Counted from the first letter of the stretch, positions 1 to 7,983 are shown. The stretch: 64,000 bases of DNA from Sphingomonas adhaesiva (GCF_036946125.1 NZ_JAQIJT010000002.1:1982001-2046000), one strand, 5' to 3'. Notes: generated from the letters alone by a model not told the origin. Program-made: numbers and translations.

Positions 1-261
1 GCGCATGATGCTCTCGACCGAGCCGAAGGCGACGCCCGCATTGGCGGCGAAATGCATCGCCAGCACGACGCCGGTGACGATCTGGCACACCAGCGCGAGC
101 CCGGCGAGCACGCCGAAGTTCCAGAAATAGTTGAGGTTGCGCGGCACCGGATAGCCCGCGCCGATGGCGTTGTAGACGAGGCGCGGCAGCGGCAGCTTCT
201 CGTCCATCCACCGCATCAGCGGCTGCTTCGGCTCATAATGCTTGGCCCAGGGAAAGCTCAC
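1..261 (-). CDS. petB: cytochrome b of the bc1 complex, N-terminal part (runs off left edge)
   Basis: This is the first 87 residues of cytochrome b, the membrane subunit of the ubiquinol:cytochrome c reductase that carries the two b haems and the quinone sites. The translation opens MSFPWAKHYEPKQPLM, continues with the family-typical amphipathic N-terminal helix and a YFWNFG segment, and then the first transmembrane helix with the GVVLAMHF stretch before the window ends. The start is the GTG complementary to 259-261. It lies 13 bases after the petA stop, as expected for the alphaproteobacterial petABC operon. The rest of the gene, and cytochrome c1 if present, lie outside the window. Identification is by sequence pattern and gene order. 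Confidence 0.93.
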   Translation of the reverse strand, partial: MSFPWAKHYEPKQPLMRWMDEKLPLPRLVYNAIGAGYPVPRNLNYFWNFGVLAGLALVCQIVTGVVLAMHFAANAGVAFGSVESIMR

Positions 262-274
262 GTCTCTATCTCCC

Positions 275-859
275 TCAGCCGACCGTCACGACGGTGTCGG
301 AATTGAAGTTGTATTCGGGAACGACCAGGTTCTTGGGCGCCGGCCCCTGGCGGATGCGCGCGGCGGTGTCGTAGGCCGAACCGTGGCACGGGCAGAAATA
401 GCCGCCGAACGGGCCCTTGTTCTCACCCTCGCCCGCGCCCAGCGGCACGCAGCCCAGGTGGGTGCAGACGCCGAGCGTGATGAGCCAGTTCTTCTTGCCC
501 GCCTTGGTGCGCTGCTCCAGCGTCTCGGGATCGCGCAGCGACCCCACGGGAACCGCATCCGCCTCCGCGATCTCCTTGGGCGTCAGGTTGCGGACGAACA
601 GCGGCTGCTTGCGGAAGCTCGCCTTGATCGCCTGGCCGGGCTGGATCTTCGAGATGTCGATCTCGGTCGTCGACAGCGCCAGCACGTCGGCGGACGGGTT
701 CATCTGGTTGATGAGCGGCAGCACGATCGCGACCGCGCCGACCCCCGCGAAGGACACCGCGGCGATGTTGATGAAGTCGCGGCGACGCGGATCGTGCGGT
801 TCCTCGTGATAGGGCGCGGGATTCTCGCCCGGGGGAATCGTATTCTCTGCCGTCGCCAT
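275..859 (-). CDS. petA: Rieske iron-sulfur subunit of cytochrome bc1 complex
   Basis: 194-residue Rieske protein, the [2Fe-2S] subunit that passes electrons from ubiquinol to cytochrome c1 on the periplasmic face. Both cluster boxes are present: C132-T-H134-L-G-C137 and C156-P-C158-H159-G. Cys132, His134, Cys156 and His159 are the expected cluster ligands, and Cys137-Cys158 the expected disulfide. A twin-arginine-like RRRDF stretch near residues 25-29 precedes one transmembrane segment (about 33-50), so Tat-dependent insertion is likely, as known for the family. The reading frame extends upstream, but the ATG at 859 gives the usual length. The gene is immediately followed by petB and is divergent from trmL. 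Confidence 0.95.
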   Translation of the reverse strand: MATAENTIPPGENPAPYHEEPHDPRRRDFINIAAVSFAGVGAVAIVLPLINQMNPSADVLALSTTEIDISKIQPGQAIKASFRKQPLFVRNLTPKEIAEADAVPVGSLRDPETLEQRTKAGKKNWLITLGVCTHLGCVPLGAGEGENKGPFGGYFCPCHGSAYDTAARIRQGPAPKNLVVPEYNFNSDTVVTVG

Positions 860-1040
860 TCGCGTCAAACCTCTACCCGTTCCCATGAGCGCCGGGGTGG
901 TGCCGATGCCGCAATGACATGAAGGCCCCCGCCGCAAGCCAGCCCGTCCCCACGGCGGCTCCGCGGCCTGATAGCCGTGCGATTGCGCCTTTGCCAATCC
1001 CATTTTGCGTGAGGCAGCCGAGCGGGTAGTGGCACGGCGC

Positions 1041-1499
1041 ATGCGGATCGCCCTCTATCAGCCCGATATCGCCGGCAATGTCGGCACCCTGTTGCGGCTC
1101 GGCGCGTGCATGGGGGTGGCGATCGACCTGATCGAGCCGATGGGATTCGCGTGGAGCGAACGCGCGCTGGCTCGCGCCGGCATGGACTATGCCGCGCTGG
1201 TCGACGTGACGCGGCATGCCGACTGGGACGCGTTCCTGGCGAGCACGCGCGGGCGAATCGTGCTGGGCACCACGACGGGGGCGATCCCCCTGCCCCGGGC
1301 CCGGTTCCTGGCCGACGACGTGCTGCTGCTGGGCAGCGAGGGCGCGGGCGTACCGGGCGACGTTCACGCGCGCGCCGACCTGCGCGTCCGCGTGCCGATG
1401 CGCGACGGGCTGCGCTCGCTCAACGTGGCGGTCGCGGGGGCGATCCTGCTGGGGGAGGCGATGCGGCAGACGGGTCTGTGGGACGATCTGACCGATTGA
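1041..1499 (+). CDS. trmL: tRNA (cytidine/uridine-34 2'-O)-methyltransferase, SpoU/TrmL type
   Basis: 152-residue SPOUT-superfamily methyltransferase of the TrmL (YibK) size class, which methylates the ribose of the wobble nucleotide of certain leucine tRNAs using S-adenosylmethionine. It starts MRIALYQPDIAGNVG, matching the family N-terminus with its conserved NxG. It also has the LLLGSEGAGVP loop and the C-terminal SLNVAVA motif that form the trefoil knot and SAM site. The ATG at 1041 was chosen because upstream in-frame residues do not resemble the family. It is followed after about 20 bases by hemF on the same strand and probably shares its transcript. The 181-base gap to divergent petA should hold both promoters. 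Confidence 0.9.
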   Translation: MRIALYQPDIAGNVGTLLRLGACMGVAIDLIEPMGFAWSERALARAGMDYAALVDVTRHADWDAFLASTRGRIVLGTTTGAIPLPRARFLADDVLLLGSEGAGVPGDVHARADLRVRVPMRDGLRSLNVAVAGAILLGEAMRQTGLWDDLTD

Positions 1500-1519
1500 C
1501 CCGCCCGCCCGGTCACGCG

Positions 1520-2380
1520 ATGGCGGCGGGCATGGAGCTGGACAACCAACAAGCCCGCGCGCGCGCCTGGTTCGAGGAATTGCGCGACCGCATTTGTGCC
1601 GAGTTCGAGGCGATCGAGCGCGAGGCGGGATCGGACGCCGCCTTCGCCTATATCCCCTGGGACCGCACCGATGCGTCAGGCGAGGGCGGCGGCGGGGGCG
1701 GCGGCGGCGTCCGGGGCGTGATGAAGGGGCGCGTGTTCGAGAAGGTGGGGGTCAACGTCTCCACCGTGGGCGGCGCGTTCGAGGGCGACTTCGCGAAGAC
1801 GATCCACGGCGCGGGCGACGATCCGCGCTTCTTCGCCACCGGGATCAGCCTGGTCGCGCACATGGCCAATCCGCATGTGCCCGCGGTGCACATGAACACG
1901 CGCTTCCTGGTCACGACCAGGCGCTGGTTCGGCGGCGGGGCGGACCTCAACCCGCCGCTGCCGGTCGCGGAGGATACCGAGGAGTTCCACGCCGTCCTGA
2001 AGACGGCGTGCGATGCGCATGATCCGGCGCATTATCCCCGCTTCAAGGAGTGGGCGGACGACTATTTCTACATCCCCCACCGCCACGTGCATCGCGGGGT
2101 CGGCGGCATCTTCTACGATCATCTGGAGGGCGATTTCGACGCGAACTTCGCCTTCACGCAGGATGTCGGGCGCGCCTTCCTCGACGTCTATCCGCGGATC
2201 GTGCGGCGGCGGATGGACCAGCCGTTCACCGCCGACGACGTAGGCCAGCAGCGCGCGTGGCGCGGGCGCTATGCCGAGTTCAACCTGGTCTACGACCGCG
2301 GCACGCTGTTCGGGCTGAAGACCGGCGGCAACATCGATGCGATCCTGATGAGCCTGCCGCCGGTGGCGCATTGGGACTGA
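1520..2380 (+). CDS. hemF: oxygen-dependent coproporphyrinogen-III oxidase
   Basis: 286-residue HemF, the aerobic enzyme that decarboxylates coproporphyrinogen III to protoporphyrinogen IX in haem biosynthesis. Recognisable blocks are KGRVFEKVGVNVSTVGG, RRWFGGGADLNP, the HYPRFKEWADDYFYIPHR region carrying conserved substrate-site residues, RGVGGIFYDHL, and the C-terminal YAEFNLVYDRGT with FGLKTGGNIDAILMSLPP. Length is normal for the family. The start could equally be the ATG at 1532 (MELDNQQ), and neither has a decisive ribosome site. Codons around 1684-1710 encode a run of eight glycines from repeated GGC/GGG, longer than the family usually shows. Four bases separate its stop from the GNAT gene, suggesting a trmL-hemF-GNAT operon. 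Confidence 0.94.
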   Translation: MAAGMELDNQQARARAWFEELRDRICAEFEAIEREAGSDAAFAYIPWDRTDASGEGGGGGGGGVRGVMKGRVFEKVGVNVSTVGGAFEGDFAKTIHGAGDDPRFFATGISLVAHMANPHVPAVHMNTRFLVTTRRWFGGGADLNPPLPVAEDTEEFHAVLKTACDAHDPAHYPRFKEWADDYFYIPHRHVHRGVGGIFYDHLEGDFDANFAFTQDVGRAFLDVYPRIVRRRMDQPFTADDVGQQRAWRGRYAEFNLVYDRGTLFGLKTGGNIDAILMSLPPVAHWD

Positions 2381-2384
2381 CCCC

Positions 2385-2978
2385 ATGGGATTGACCGGCC
2401 TTCCCGACGATCACGTCGCGGCGATCGTCACCACGCTTGAGATGACGCAGCGCCCGCCGCTGCGCGCGATGCCCGCCTCCCCGCTGCGGCTGGTGCGCTG
2501 GGCCGCGCCCGCGCCGGACAAGTACCGCACGCTCTTCGCGCGGGTCGGTGCGCCATGGCTGTGGTTCTCCCGCCTGGCGATGCGCGACGACGCGCTGACC
2601 GCGATCGTCCACGACGCGCGCGTCCATGTCTTCGCGGTGGTCGACCGCGCCGGGGTGGAGGTGGGGATGCTGGAGCTCGACCACCGCACCGCGGGCGCGT
2701 GCGAGATCGGCTATTTCGCGCTCGTGCCCGAGCTCGCCGGGCAGGGCCACGGACGCTGGCTGATGGCGCAGGCGCTGACGCTCGCCTGGGCGCGCGACGT
2801 GACGCGGGTGTGGCTGCACACCTGCACGCTGGATCATCCGTCGGCGCTCAACTTCTACCGCGCGCAGGGGTTCGTCGCGGTGAAGCGGACGGTGGAGACC
2901 TTCGCCGATCCGCGCGTGCTGGGCCTGCTGCCGGAGGACGCCGCGCCTCAGGTGCCGCTGTTGACCCGCAGGCGGTAG
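2385..2978 (+). CDS. GNAT-family N-acetyltransferase
   Basis: 197-residue acetyltransferase of the GNAT fold. The acetyl-CoA pyrophosphate loop is visible as VPELAGQGHGRWLM (Q/R-x-x-G-x-G/A pattern), preceded by the CEIGYFAL strand and followed by VWLHTCTLDHPSALNFYRAQGF, the standard C-terminal motif B. The substrate cannot be read from sequence. The ATG sits four bases after the hemF stop, so it is likely translated from the same message. Its last 31 bases overlap, tail to tail, the end of the membrane-protein gene on the other strand. Confidence 0.85.
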   Translation: MGLTGLPDDHVAAIVTTLEMTQRPPLRAMPASPLRLVRWAAPAPDKYRTLFARVGAPWLWFSRLAMRDDALTAIVHDARVHVFAVVDRAGVEVGMLELDHRTAGACEIGYFALVPELAGQGHGRWLMAQALTLAWARDVTRVWLHTCTLDHPSALNFYRAQGFVAVKRTVETFADPRVLGLLPEDAAPQVPLLTRRR

Positions 2979-3691
2979 AAGACCGCGCCCAACAGCATCG
3001 TCGCGACCGCATAGGCGGCGCCCACGCCCGCGACCCCGGCGTCGACCAGCGCCAGCAGCAGCGGATTGCCGTGCCCGGGCGCGCGCAGCCACTCGTCCGC
3101 CGACATCAGCGGGACGACCACGATCCACTGCATCAGGAACAGCGTGACCAGCGCGCCGGTGATGCCCCAGCCGTGCCCCCGCGTCATCGCGGCACTGACG
3201 CGGATCGCCTGCCACGCGCCGAGATCGTCGCGCCGCGCCAGCACCGGCACCGCCGCGATCAGCCGCGCCTGTATATACAGGCCCGGCAGCACGAACAGCC
3301 ACAGCCCCAGCCCGACCGGCAGCGCCACGATCATGCTCGCCAGCAGGAACGGCCAGGCCCGCGCCGCCGCCATCCGCAGCGCCCCCTGCGCGGTCGGACG
3401 CTTCGGCGACAGCAGCAGCAGCGCGATCGCCGCCACGCCCAGGATGCCGATCAGGTCGGCGAGCAGGAACCACAGCCCGAAATTCTGGCCCCAGGCGGTG
3501 ACCGCATCGATCCACGCCGCCATCGTCGCCTCATCCCGCGTCTCGGGCAGCGCCGGGATCGGATCGCACAGCAGCAAAGCGGCATAGGCGGGCAGGAAGA
3601 CGAACATGCCCGCCACCGCCGTGACGGTATCCGCGCTGCGGCGGAGCGTGCGCCACGCCGCGACCAGTAAGGTGGTGAAGGACACGGTCAT
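2948..3691 (-). CDS. multi-spanning membrane protein, first of a coupled pair (unknown function)
   Basis: 247-residue hydrophobic protein with about six membrane segments separated by short Arg-rich loops; it starts MTVSFTTLLVAAWRTLRRS. Segments such as WFLLADLIGILGVAAIALLLL and the LFVLPGLYIQARL stretch resemble the membrane domain seen next to glycerophosphodiester phosphodiesterases and other polytopic proteins of unknown role. I do not recognise a specific function and see no catalytic motif. The ATG overlaps the stop of the upstream gene by four bases (ATGA), so translation is coupled and the two products may form a complex. The 3' end overlaps the convergent GNAT gene by 31 bases. Confidence 0.75.
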   Translation of the reverse strand: MTVSFTTLLVAAWRTLRRSADTVTAVAGMFVFLPAYAALLLCDPIPALPETRDEATMAAWIDAVTAWGQNFGLWFLLADLIGILGVAAIALLLLSPKRPTAQGALRMAAARAWPFLLASMIVALPVGLGLWLFVLPGLYIQARLIAAVPVLARRDDLGAWQAIRVSAAMTRGHGWGITGALVTLFLMQWIVVVPLMSADEWLRAPGHGNPLLLALVDAGVAGVGAAYAVATMLLGAVFYRLRVNSGT

Positions 3692-4497
3692 GCCGCCCCC
3701 TCGCCGATGGCGTCCCGCGCGGCGACGTAGAAGCGCGCGGCGAAGACGCCCTGCACCACCGCGAGCCCCGCGCTGACGAGGCCGGAGACGAGCGCGATGA
3801 CCAGCGCCGCGCCGCCCTCCCCCAGCGTCAGCCGGGCGAGGACGCCGACGACCGACGTCACCGCCGCGGTCACGATGCTCGCGACGACGAGGTAGAGCAG
3901 CGACACCCCGACCAGCCGCCAGCCCGCGCCCCCGGTCAGCGCGAAACTGCGATGCAGCGAGCGAAAGGACAGCGGCTCGTTGGCGACCACCGGGATCACC
4001 GGCAGCAGGCGGGCGCTCAGCCATATCGCCAGCACGGCGATGCCCAGCGCGACGAGCGAGGACACGCCCAGCCCCGCGGTGGTCATCGCGCCCACGTCCA
4101 TCGCGGCGGTGGCTTCATTCGCGCGCACGCCGAAGGCGTAGGCGACCGCCAGGACGGGGATGAGCAGGCCGACGAAGAGCAGGCCGATCGACAGCGACGC
4201 GATCACGCCCGCGCCCAGCCGCCGCCAGCCGATCGCCTGCGCGCGCGCATGGCCGACCGCCGGATCGCTCGCCACCGCCGCGATCGCGAGCAGCGCGACG
4301 ATCACCAGCACCAGCTGCGCCAGCGACACCAGCGCGCCGCCCCATGCCCCGCCCCCCGCCAGAGCCAGCGCCGACGGCGCGACGGCGGGCACGACCAGAT
4401 AGAGCAGCGCCAGCGACGCCAGGATGCCGGCGCGTCCGCGCAGCACCTCGACGGTGGAATCCCACACCGCCCCGATCCGCACCGCCTGCGCGCCCAT
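3688..4497 (-). CDS. multi-spanning membrane protein, second of a coupled pair (unknown function)
   Basis: 269-residue polytopic membrane protein beginning MGAQAVRIGAVWDSTVEVLRG. Six to seven hydrophobic stretches alternate with short polar loops. A soluble FARFYVAARDAIGEGAA-like tail closes the protein. The start at 4497 is supported by an AAGGAA ribosome site five bases upstream, although the frame stays open far beyond it. It is transcribed first, and its stop overlaps the start of the next membrane protein. Topology and size are similar to that neighbour (both contain Arg-bounded short loops and an exposed C-terminal helix), so the pair could be distant paralogues. No substrate or enzyme motif is visible. 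Confidence 0.75.
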   Translation of the reverse strand: MGAQAVRIGAVWDSTVEVLRGRAGILASLALLYLVVPAVAPSALALAGGGAWGGALVSLAQLVLVIVALLAIAAVASDPAVGHARAQAIGWRRLGAGVIASLSIGLLFVGLLIPVLAVAYAFGVRANEATAAMDVGAMTTAGLGVSSLVALGIAVLAIWLSARLLPVIPVVANEPLSFRSLHRSFALTGGAGWRLVGVSLLYLVVASIVTAAVTSVVGVLARLTLGEGGAALVIALVSGLVSAGLAVVQGVFAARFYVAARDAIGEGAA

Positions 4498-4578
4498 GCC
4501 CGTTCCTTTCGTCACCCGCCGCGCGTAGCCGTCCCCGCCGCGCTTGCCAATCGCCGCGCGGGATCGCATCTGGACATC

Positions 4579-5244
4579 GTGCAGGGACCGGACGGGATCG
4601 AGTGGCGCGTGTCGCCGGGGCTGACCGATTATGCGGCAGCGCTTCGCGAGATGGAGGCGCGCGCCGGCGCGGTCGCCGCGGGAGACGCGCGCGAGCTGAT
4701 CTGGCTGCTGGAGCACCCCCCGGTCTATACCGCGGGTACGAGCGCGGACCCCAGCGAGCTGGTCGACCCGCGCTTTCCCGTCGTGCCCGCGGGCCGCGGC
4801 GGCAAATATACCTATCACGGACCGGGGCAGCGCGTCGGCTATCTGGTGCTCGACCTGAACCGGCGCGGGCGCGACGTGCGCTGCTTCGTCCATGCGGTGG
4901 AGGGCTGGGTGATCGCCGCGCTGGCGCGGATCGGGATCGCGGCGTTTCGCGCGCCGGGGCGGATCGGCATCTGGACGATCGATGCCGCGGGGCAGGAGGC
5001 GAAGATCGGCGCGATCGGCATCCGCGTGCGCCGCTGGGTCACGCTCCACGGCTTTTCGGTCAACCTGTCGCCCGATCTGGCGGATTTCGGCGGGATCGTG
5101 CCGTGCGGGATCGCGGAATATCCGGTGACGAGCGCGCAAGCCGTTGGAAAGCCGTGCGACGATGCAACCTTCGACGCCGCGCTGGCGTTCACCGCCTCGG
5201 CATTCCTCGATAGCCTGACTTGTGACGGTGAAATCGAGGCTTGA
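4579..5244 (+). CDS. lipB: lipoyl(octanoyl) transferase LipB
   Basis: 221-residue LipB, which moves octanoyl from acyl carrier protein to lipoyl domains of 2-oxoacid dehydrogenases and the glycine cleavage system. Family hallmarks are GRGGKYTYHGPGQ (residues 72-84), the catalytic lysine in AKIGAIGIR (Lys142) and the nucleophilic cysteine in GIVPCGI (Cys176). No ATG lies near the expected N-terminus. The GTG at 4579, giving MQGPDGIEWRVS, is the only plausible start and lacks a strong ribosome site, so the exact start is uncertain. It is divergent from the membrane-protein pair with about 80 bases between them. Confidence 0.93.
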   Translation: MQGPDGIEWRVSPGLTDYAAALREMEARAGAVAAGDARELIWLLEHPPVYTAGTSADPSELVDPRFPVVPAGRGGKYTYHGPGQRVGYLVLDLNRRGRDVRCFVHAVEGWVIAALARIGIAAFRAPGRIGIWTIDAAGQEAKIGAIGIRVRRWVTLHGFSVNLSPDLADFGGIVPCGIAEYPVTSAQAVGKPCDDATFDAALAFTASAFLDSLTCDGEIEA

Positions 5245-5332
5245 GAGCCCGGTCATCTGCGATTAACGTCCACGACGATTTGGGGTGAAGGGCCAACAAG
5301 GTCACCAAATCCACAGTCTAGGGAGCAATTTC

Positions 5333-5593
5333 ATGCGTGCAGTCATCACCAAGGTTCTGGCTAGCTCGGCGCTGGCAGCCGCAGCACTCGCGGTTTCGGC
5401 GTGCGGGTCGAAGACCGAGACCACCGAGAACACCATGATCACCGACATGAACGCCACCGAGGGCATGGACACCATGACCGACAACATGACCGCCGTCGAC
5501 GGCAGCATGAACGGTGGCATGATGGCTAACGACACCATGATGGGCAACGACGCCATGATGTCGAACATGGGCGGCATGTCGAACGCGATGTAA
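5333..5593 (+). CDS. small Met/Asn/Asp-rich lipoprotein (hypothetical)
   Basis: 86-residue secreted protein with a lysine-containing n-region, an Ala-rich hydrophobic core and a lipobox ending LAVSAC (Cys24), so it is probably a lipoprotein. The mature part is low complexity: 15 of about 63 residues are methionine, interspersed with Asn, Asp, Thr and Gly in units such as NDTMMGNDAMM and SNMGGM. Met-rich periplasmic proteins can bind Cu(I) or act as sacrificial oxidant scavengers, but no function is established here. The ATG has a GGGAG site seven bases upstream. It is monocistronic, ending in a strong hairpin terminator. Confidence 0.75.
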   Translation: MRAVITKVLASSALAAAALAVSACGSKTETTENTMITDMNATEGMDTMTDNMTAVDGSMNGGMMANDTMMGNDAMMSNMGGMSNAM

Positions 5594-5619
5594 TCTGCCG
5601 CACGGCGATTGTATCAGGA

Positions 5620-5647
5620 GGGGCCGTCCGGGCGACCGGGCGGCCCC
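5620..5647 (+). terminator. rho-independent terminator of the Met-rich lipoprotein gene
   Basis: A GGGGCCG arm pairs with CGGCCCC. The inner CCGG/CCGG pairs and one G-T wobble extend the stem to about 12 bp with a tiny loop. It is followed by TTCTCGTTT and lies 27 bases after the stop codon. Confidence 0.75.
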
Positions 5648-5842
5648 TTCTCGTTTCCCGCCCCCTCTCATTTTGAGCAGAGGGATCCGCGATCATTACG
5701 CAAGCCAATCGAAATGCTTGCCGGTCGCGCGACGAGCCGAGTCATTCGCGCGATGGAATTCCGTGGTCGCGCGGCGACATTTACCGTAAACAACGCGGCC
5801 GTTGGATGACGGGCGGCGGTGCCGCGACGAGGAGTTTCGGGG

Positions 5843-6547
5843 ATGCGTAACACGGGGTACGTCGGCATGGTCGGCCGGCGGGTGGCGAGCGTGCTGCTGG
5901 CGGGCGCGATGACGGTGGCGGCGATGCCCGCATCGGCGCAGTTCTTCTTCAAGTCCAAGGATTTAAGCGGTGAACCCGTGACGGGGACCGAGGCCGGGAT
6001 CGGCCAGCCGCTACCCGGCGCCACGCCGGCGGAGCTGCGCGCGGGCGTGGCATGGAACATGCGCGCCGCGCTGAACGTCGCCGCGCTGCAATGCCAGTTC
6101 GAGCCGACGTTGCTGACCGTCAACAATTACAATGCCATCCTGACCGATCACAAGGCGGAGCTGGCGGCGTCGTTCGACACGCTCACCAAATATTTCGCCC
6201 GCCTCGCCAAGACCAAGAAGGAGGGGCAGGCCGCGCTCGACCAGTTCGGTACGCGGACCTATTCGGGCTTCGCCACCGTGGCGGCGCAATATGGCTTCTG
6301 CACCACCGCCGCGCGGATCGGGCGCGAGGCGCTGTATGCCCCGCGCGGCTCCTTCGGCGACCTGGCGCTGGGGCGGATGCGCGAGCTGCGCAACAGCCTG
6401 ACGCCGTGGGGCGAGCAGCAATTCCCGGGGTCGCAGGTGATGCCGGCGGCGCTGCCGCGGTTCGACAAGGCCTGCTGGAAGAAGGACGAGTTCGACACCC
6501 GCCGGTGCGGCGAGCCGATCGTCCCGGTCGTCTACGCGGCGCGCTGA
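5843..6547 (+). CDS. secreted protein of unknown function
   Basis: 234-residue exported protein. An N-terminal signal peptide (MRNTGYVGMVGRRVASVLL...) ends PASA, with mature protein starting QFFFKSK. The soluble part is mostly helical and rich in conserved-looking blocks: RAALNVAALQCQFEPTLLTV, a TVNNYNAILTDHKAEL segment and a YSGFATVAAQYGFC segment. Two to four cysteines (QCQF, GFC, ACWKK, RRCGE) could form disulfides in the periplasm. The ATG at 5843 is preceded by GAGGAG at eight bases, which decides the start over the upstream frame. I do not recognise the family. It converges on queE across a short hairpin. Confidence 0.75.
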   Translation: MRNTGYVGMVGRRVASVLLAGAMTVAAMPASAQFFFKSKDLSGEPVTGTEAGIGQPLPGATPAELRAGVAWNMRAALNVAALQCQFEPTLLTVNNYNAILTDHKAELAASFDTLTKYFARLAKTKKEGQAALDQFGTRTYSGFATVAAQYGFCTTAARIGREALYAPRGSFGDLALGRMRELRNSLTPWGEQQFPGSQVMPAALPRFDKACWKKDEFDTRRCGEPIVPVVYAAR

Positions 6548-6560
6548 CGTTACGGCAAAG

Positions 6561-6583
6561 CCCCTCCCCTTCCCGGGGAGGGG
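6561..6583. terminator. bidirectional hairpin between convergent genes
   Basis: Perfect 9-bp stem CCCCTCCCC/GGGGAGGGG with a five-base loop, between the stop of the secreted-protein gene and the stop of queE. It is suited to ending transcription from both sides. The same CCCCTCCCC-TTC core recurs at 30987-31008, so it may also be a dispersed repeat. Confidence 0.55.
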
Positions 6584-6590
6584 AGAAGAA

Positions 6591-7223
6591 TTACCGCAAC
6601 CCCAGCATCTTGTGCGTCTGGAGCGACAGCCGCCAGCGGGGGCGCTCCATCACCAGCGCCATCGCGGCGTCGACATTCGCCTGACCGCGGACATCGTCCA
6701 TCGGTTGCAGCAGGAAATGGGCGAAGTCCCACCCCTCGACCGCGGCGAGATCGGTGCCCGGCTGCGGCCAGACCAGCTTCAGCTCGTCGCCGCGGCGCTG
6801 CACCACCTCGCTGCCCGCCTTGGGGCTGATGCAGACCCAGTCGATGCCGGGGTGGACCGGCAAGGTGCCGTTGCTCTCGATCGCGATCGTGAAGCCCTGC
6901 GCGTGGAGCGCATCGACCAGCGCATCGTCGACCTGGAGCATCGGCTCGCCCCCGGTCAGCACGACGAAGCGCCGCTCGTCCCCCTCGCCCCAGAACGCCG
7001 CCGCCGCCGTCGCGACCGCCGCGGCATCCGCGAACCTGCCGCCGCCCAGGCCGTCGATGCCGACGAAATCGGTATCGCAGAAGCGGCAGATGGCGGCGGC
7101 GCGATCCTGCTCGCGCCCGGACCACAGATTGCACCCGGCGAACCGCACGAACACCGCACGGCGACCGGCCTGCACGCCCTCGCCCTGGAGCGTCAGGAAC
7201 ATCTCCTTGACGGCATAGGTCAT
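6591..7223 (-). CDS. queE: 7-carboxy-7-deazaguanine synthase (radical SAM)
   Basis: 210-residue QueE, which converts 6-carboxy-tetrahydropterin to 7-carboxy-7-deazaguanine in queuosine biosynthesis. The cluster cysteines are C31, C46 and C49, spaced C-x14-C-x2-C. This is the atypical radical-SAM spacing known for one QueE subgroup (for example from Burkholderia), rather than the usual CxxxCxxC. LTGGEPMLQ (the GGE motif for SAM) and ESNGT follow. The substrate-recognition start MTYAVKEMFLTLQGEG is also typical. The ATG at 7223 overlaps the queC stop by four bases, so the two are co-translated. No queD or queF is seen nearby. Confidence 0.93.
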   Translation of the reverse strand: MTYAVKEMFLTLQGEGVQAGRRAVFVRFAGCNLWSGREQDRAAAICRFCDTDFVGIDGLGGGRFADAAAVATAAAAFWGEGDERRFVVLTGGEPMLQVDDALVDALHAQGFTIAIESNGTLPVHPGIDWVCISPKAGSEVVQRRGDELKLVWPQPGTDLAAVEGWDFAHFLLQPMDDVRGQANVDAAMALVMERPRWRLSLQTHKMLGLR

Positions 7224-7918
7224 GGCGCGGGCGGCGTCACCGCATAGACGGTGGGATCGGGCACGCCGGCTTCCTGGAAGCCCTTGTGCCGCAGCCGGCA
7301 GCTGTCGCACAGCCCGCAATGCATCGCGCCGGAGGCGGGATCGTAGCACGACCAGCTGATCCCCATGTCGAGCCCGAGGCGAGCGCCCTCGCGCACGATA
7401 TCGGCCTTGGTCATGTGCTGGAGCGGCGCGCGCAGGCGGAACGGCTCGCCCTCGACCCCCGCCTTGGTCGCCAGCTCCGCCAGCGCCTCGAACCCGGCGA
7501 TGAATTCCGGGCGGCAGTCGGGATAGCCGGAATAATCGAGCGCGTTGACCCCCAGATACAGGTCGCGCGCGCCCGCCGCCTCCGCCCAGCCGAGCGCCAG
7601 GCTGAGGAAGATCGTGTTGCGCGCGGGCACATAGGTGACCGGGATCGTCGCGCCGACGCCGTCCTTGGGCACCGCGATCGTCGCGTCGGTCAGCGCGGAG
7701 CCGCCGAACGCCGAGAGATCGATCGGCAGCACCACGTGGCGCTCCGCACCCAGCGCATGCGCGACGCGGCGAGCGGCCGCGAGTTCGATATGGTGGCGCT
7801 GGTTATAGTCGATCGAGAGCGCGAGGAGCGGATGCCCGGCCTCGCGCGCGAGCGCGGCGGACACCATCGAGTCGAGCCCGCCGGAAACCAGCGCGACCGC
7901 AGGAGTGAGGCGTGTCAT
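7220..7918 (-). CDS. queC: 7-cyano-7-deazaguanine synthase
   Basis: 232-residue QueC, the ATP-dependent enzyme that turns 7-carboxy-7-deazaguanine into the nitrile preQ0. The PP-loop SGGLDS is at residues 12-17, and the structural zinc site near the C-terminus is Cys191, Cys201, Cys204 and Cys207. The conserved RNTIFLSLALGWAE and LYLGVNALDYSGYPDCRPEF blocks are present. It is first in a two-gene operon, with its stop overlapping the queE start (ATGA). A perfect hairpin lies 65 bases upstream of its start and may terminate upstream transcription or affect its own leader. Confidence 0.95.
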   Translation of the reverse strand: MTRLTPAVALVSGGLDSMVSAALAREAGHPLLALSIDYNQRHHIELAAARRVAHALGAERHVVLPIDLSAFGGSALTDATIAVPKDGVGATIPVTYVPARNTIFLSLALGWAEAAGARDLYLGVNALDYSGYPDCRPEFIAGFEALAELATKAGVEGEPFRLRAPLQHMTKADIVREGARLGLDMGISWSCYDPASGAMHCGLCDSCRLRHKGFQEAGVPDPTVYAVTPPAP

Positions 7919-7983
7919 GATCGCGCGCAGCTAGGCCTTGTCGCCGCGCGGCGCAACCCATCGGCCGGGTGCGGACGAAAAGC

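Noticed and set aside
1684..1710. GGC/GGG run in hemF as a phase-variable slippage tract
   Set aside because: The codons are mixed, not a uniform mononucleotide run, and the family normally has a glycine stretch here; frame is intact.
1676..2386. Long open frame opposite hemF, and many similar long frames opposite or overlapping known genes across the window
   Set aside because: High G+C leaves all frames open; translations are Arg/Ala/Gly-rich without domains, and the real genes lie on the other strand or frame.
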